From NCBI GenBank assembly GCA_012034765.1, contig JAAUOU010000015.1, positions 1 to 50,391 of the forward strand: a stretch of DNA of 50,391 nucleotides. The letters run 5' to 3'. Below, one piece after another: positions 47,785 to 50,391 of the stretch; the first letter of the stretch is position 1; every line of letters begins with the position of its first letter. A program made the translations under genes and the position numbers. The notes beneath the pieces are model-generated. The model worked only from the letters and a program-made list of their open reading frames with translations, was not told where the DNA came from and made no database searches. This DNA is from Pleurocapsaceae cyanobacterium CSU_1_1 (GTDB taxonomy: Bacteria; Cyanobacteriota; Cyanobacteriia; Cyanobacteriales; Xenococcaceae).

Positions 47785-49149
47785 CCAATCTGTCTATCTA
47801 TCTCCAGTGGCAAAAAGTCGAAAACAAGGATTATCAATCGCGCATCTTCTGCAAAAACACTTCATCTTTTACCGACACTTTGGTTTCGCAATACTTGGTC
47901 TTGGGAGGAAAATAGCGAACGACCTTTACTTAAAATAGCGTCATCAGATTCTTCTGATTCTGTCATTGAAGCGATTCATCCTAGTTTGGGAAAAAGATGG
48001 TTGTATTGTCAGGATGTAAAAGCGAATGGTCATTCGCACGGCGAACAAAGTGGCGAGGTTTCTTCGCCACAATCGCCTCCCCTACTGTTTACGGAAAATG
48101 AAACCAACAATCAAAAATTATTTGGAGTAGAAAATCATTCTCCCTACGTTAAAGATGGTATCAACGATCGCGTTGTTGATGGCATAGAAGCAGCGGTCAA
48201 TCCAGAGCAAATAGGAACAAAAGCTGCTTGTCATTACTTATTAGATATAGATGCGGGTTCGGAAAAAATAGTTCGTTTGCGACTTAGCGATCGCGATCGC
48301 TTAACCAATCCATTTCAAGAATTTGATTCGATTTTTTCAACGCGAAAACAAGAAGCAGATGAATTCTATCGGCGCTTTGAGTCTGATTCTCTTTCAGAAG
48401 ATGCTCGAAACGTGCAGCGACAAGCATTTGCTGGTATGTTGTGGACTAAGCAATACTATCATTACGTTGTCGAAGATTGGCTATCGGGCGATCCCACACA
48501 ACCAACCCCTCAACGTCAATACGCCAGAAATGCTGACTGGATACATCTATTTAACGACGACATTCTTTCGATGCTCGATAAATGGGAATTTCCCTGGTTT
48601 GCGGCTTGGGATTTAGCTTTTCATACTATTCCCCTGGCAACAATCGACCCCGATTTTGCCAAACGTCAATTAGATCGCATAACCAGAGAATGGTATATGC
48701 ACCCCAATGGTCAAATTCCCGCTTACGAATGGCACTTTAGCGATGTCAATCCACCTGTAGAAGCTTGGGCTACCTGGCGCATTTACCAAATCGAACAACA
48801 AATATACGGACGAAGCGATCGTACGTTTCTTGAGAGAGTCTTTCAAAAATTACTGCTCAATTTTACTTGGTGGGTAAATCGCAAAGATCTTGATGGTAAC
48901 AATGTTTTTCAGGGTGGTTTTTTAGGGCTAGATAACATCGGTATTTTTGATCGCAGTTCCGAATTACCGACAGGCGGACATATCGACCAATCCGACGGTA
49001 CGAGTTGGATGGCTATGTATTGCGTCAATATGCTGGCGATCTCGCTGGAATTGGCTAAAGAGAATCCTGTTTACGAAGATATTGCCAGTAAGTTTTTCGA
49101 GCATTTTCTCTATATTGCCGATGCCATGAATCACAGCAGTAAACTATAA
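47785..49149 (+). pseudogene. Internal fragment of a GH63-like glucosidase
   Basis: An open frame of about 454 residues with no start near its beginning. It opens in mid-domain with [20 protein letters not shown] and goes through [60 protein letters not shown] and [20 protein letters not shown], then stops at HSSKL. These are blocks of the large MGH1-like/GH63 glucosidases, which are roughly 880 residues. Both the N-terminal domain and the last part of the catalytic domain are missing. Probably a decaying gene. Confidence 0.75.
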
Positions 49150-49272
49150 AATTATCTATTTTCTCTGGTTTACACTGTAGCTTGGCTTGGCTGCGATCGC
49201 TGGGCAAATCGTCAACGCTCAATAAAAATTATTTTTAAATTAAATAATCTATTTTAGAGATTAAAAATAGAT

Positions 49273-50160
49273 TTGCGTTCGAGGGATAGAATTTTGCACG
49301 ATTTTAGTAACATTCGCGATCGCTTTAATAGTTTTAGAAACAGACATATTTCACCACTGCAACTAGAACAAATACAAAAGGAACTGTCAGAAGAATCAAC
49401 AACTGATATTAGCTATCTGACTTTAATTATTGGTTCTTGTATCATTGCTACTTTGGGATTACTTTCTAATAGTGCTGCTGTGATTATTGGTGCTATGATT
49501 ATCGCGCCGTTGATGTTACCGATCCGAGGGTTAGCGTTTGCTGCCTTAGAAGGCGATATGGCTCTTTTTCGTAAGGCTTTTGTCACTATTGTCGTGGGAA
49601 CTTTTGGTGCGATCGCTCTTGCTTGGTTTATCGGTTTTTTAGTCGGATTTCCCGAATTTGGTAGCGAGATTCTCAGTCGTTCTCGTCCTACTATACTCGA
49701 TTTGGGAATTGCTGTTGCAGCAGGGGGAATCAGTGCTTTTGCTAAAGTACAACCGAAAATTTCTGGTAGCGTGGCTGGGACAGCGATCGCGGTTGCTTTG
49801 ATGCCACCTATCTGCGTTATTGGTTTGGGTTTGGCACAAGCTAATTGGCGAGTCAGCCTAGGTGCAACTATTCTTTATTTAACTAATTTACTCGGCATTA
49901 CTCTTTCCTGTATGCTGACTTTTCTGTTAACTGGTTGTACTAAAATTGACTACGCACATAAAGCAATTGGTTTTACAATCGTTTTTACCGCCATACTTTT
50001 GATTCCTTTGGGTGCAAGCTTTTTCCGTTTGGTCAGACAAGTTCAACTGGAAACTAGTTTGAGACAAGCATTGCAGAATCGAACGATTACCTTACAGAGA
50101 ATGACTTTACTTGATACGGATGTTAATTGGTTGATTAACCCCAGGGCTATTTCATTCTAG
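49273..50160 (+). CDS. DUF389 membrane protein, C-terminus probably cut by an IS
   Basis: 295 residues as read. Six to seven helices with IIGSCIIATLGLLSNSAAVI, IIGAMIIAPLMLPIRGLA, VAAGGISAFAKVQPKISGSV and GTAIAVALMPPICVIGLGLA: the DUF389 (TIGR00341-like) family. After WLINP (to 50142) the residues RAISF no longer look like the family, which usually continues from an NPP motif into a soluble C-terminal domain. A putative IS end begins right there. TTG start at 49273. Confidence 0.8.
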   Translation: MRSRDRILHDFSNIRDRFNSFRNRHISPLQLEQIQKELSEESTTDISYLTLIIGSCIIATLGLLSNSAAVIIGAMIIAPLMLPIRGLAFAALEGDMALFRKAFVTIVVGTFGAIALAWFIGFLVGFPEFGSEILSRSRPTILDLGIAVAAGGISAFAKVQPKISGSVAGTAIAVALMPPICVIGLGLAQANWRVSLGATILYLTNLLGITLSCMLTFLLTGCTKIDYAHKAIGFTIVFTAILLIPLGASFFRLVRQVQLETSLRQALQNRTITLQRMTLLDTDVNWLINPRAISF

Positions 50161-50201
50161 ATGGTAAGATAATCTGCTAACGTTGAAAGCAGAAGATAAA
50201 A

Positions 50202-50391
50202 ATGTCAGAAATAGCAATACTAGAGGCCTTCAGTGACTTGCCAGATGTTCGCAGAGGACAAGGAAGAAGACACTCAATCCCTTTGTCCTAAAGGATACCG
50301 CTTCGCATATGCCTTGCAATATTTACTTTGGCAGTAGTGGGAGGAAATCAAGGATTTTTAGCGATAGGAGATTGGATAGAATCTTACTCTA
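50202..50391 (+). pseudogene. ISAs1-family transposase N-terminus, interrupted by a 24-bp insert, 3' end outside window
   Basis: ATG at 50202 gives MSEIAILEAFSDLPDVRRGQ and GRRHSIPLC; the rest should read LAIFTLAVVGGNQGFLAIGD and WIESYS, the DDE_Tnp_1-associated N-terminal domain (PF13808) of ISAs1-type transposases. The two halves are in the same frame, separated by a 24-bp insert (50287-50310) that brings in a TAA stop. As read, the transposase is dead unless translation restarts. Confidence 0.75.
50287..50310. repeat. 24-bp insert inside the transposase
   Basis: CCTAAAGGATACCGCTTCGC followed by ATAT interrupts an otherwise continuous transposase frame. Removing exactly 24 bp restores CLAIF. 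It resembles small dispersed cyanobacterial repeats containing CCTTTAGGA and GCGAAGCGGTATC; the GTCCTTTAGGAC at 28231-28242 shares part of it. Confidence 0.65.

Larger units (their letters stand above)
50142..50391 (+). mobile_element. ISAs1-family insertion sequence, left end, runs off the window
   Basis: The left end is placed at CAGGGCTATTTCATTCTAG (from 50142), where DUF389 coding ends, and a transposase start follows at 50202. The CAGGGC-type end fits the ISAs1 family as I recall it. The right end and target duplication lie outside the window. Confidence 0.6.

Overview
The window is chromosomal DNA of a cyanobacterium. It carries atpD/atpC as a separate pair, ndhC-ndhK-ndhJ, petG, a cytochrome cM-like gene, narM and the plastid-type ribosomal protein PSRP-3/Ycf65, and HIP1 octamers (GCGATCGC) occur throughout. 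Base composition is AT-leaning by eye. The genus cannot be fixed from this sequence; a unicellular or baeocystous cyanobacterium with a large capsule locus would fit.

Layout. 1-2.9 kb: the end of a TPR protein, a 3' remnant of a quinone oxidoreductase gene, a family-10-like glycoside hydrolase and a HAD hydrolase. 3.1-5.5 kb: PSRP-3 converges on the atpD-atpC operon across a shared terminator. 6.1-7.8 kb: three unrecognised small membrane protein genes in a row. 8-10 kb: narM and a rodA/ftsW-family gene. 10-24 kb: a large minus-strand exopolysaccharide locus holding an FHA-ABC transporter, a priming sugar transferase, a Wzc-type tyrosine kinase, an O-antigen ligase, a Wzx flippase, two glycosyltransferases, a nucleotide-sugar epimerase and a WecG/TagA glycosyltransferase. 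24-26.6 kb: an alternative sigma factor with a DUF1822 partner. 26.6-32.4 kb: a PPOX-fold flavoprotein, an alpha/beta hydrolase, a CNNM/CBS protein and a 981-residue PlsY-PEP-synthase-like fusion. 32.6-34.3 kb: ndhCKJ with a strong terminator. 34.4-40.7 kb: an NRP-repeat protein, an aldo/keto reductase whose 3' end abuts a truncated group II intron, a pentapeptide-repeat protein, a Ser/Thr kinase, a GIY-YIG protein and a small unknown. 40.9-46.9 kb: cytM, petG, tsaE, yvcK, ruvC, a TPR protein and trpB. 47-50.4 kb: a decayed zone with a broken membrane protein gene, a GH63-like fragment and a DUF389 gene apparently cut by an ISAs1-family element.

The most important technical observation is that twelve reading-frame breaks occur in ten genes. 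Nearly all can be repaired by adding one base to a short homopolymer, and they hit genes that should be intact (ndhK, rodA, capsule genes). This looks like residual sequencing or assembly error more than twelve real mutations. One break sits in an A10 tract, where slippage could be real. The repaired lengths are all consistent with intact genes.

I found no clear undescribed defence or biosynthetic system, no CRISPR array and no tRNA or rRNA. The best leads are the PlsY/PEP-synthase fusion, the membrane-protein trio with conserved-looking histidines, the NRP-repeat protein beside ndhCKJ, the decayed group II intron that replaced the tail of an aldo/keto reductase, a 24-bp insert carrying a stop inside a transposase, and a set of unrelated intergenic tandem repeats that all have a 7-bp unit.
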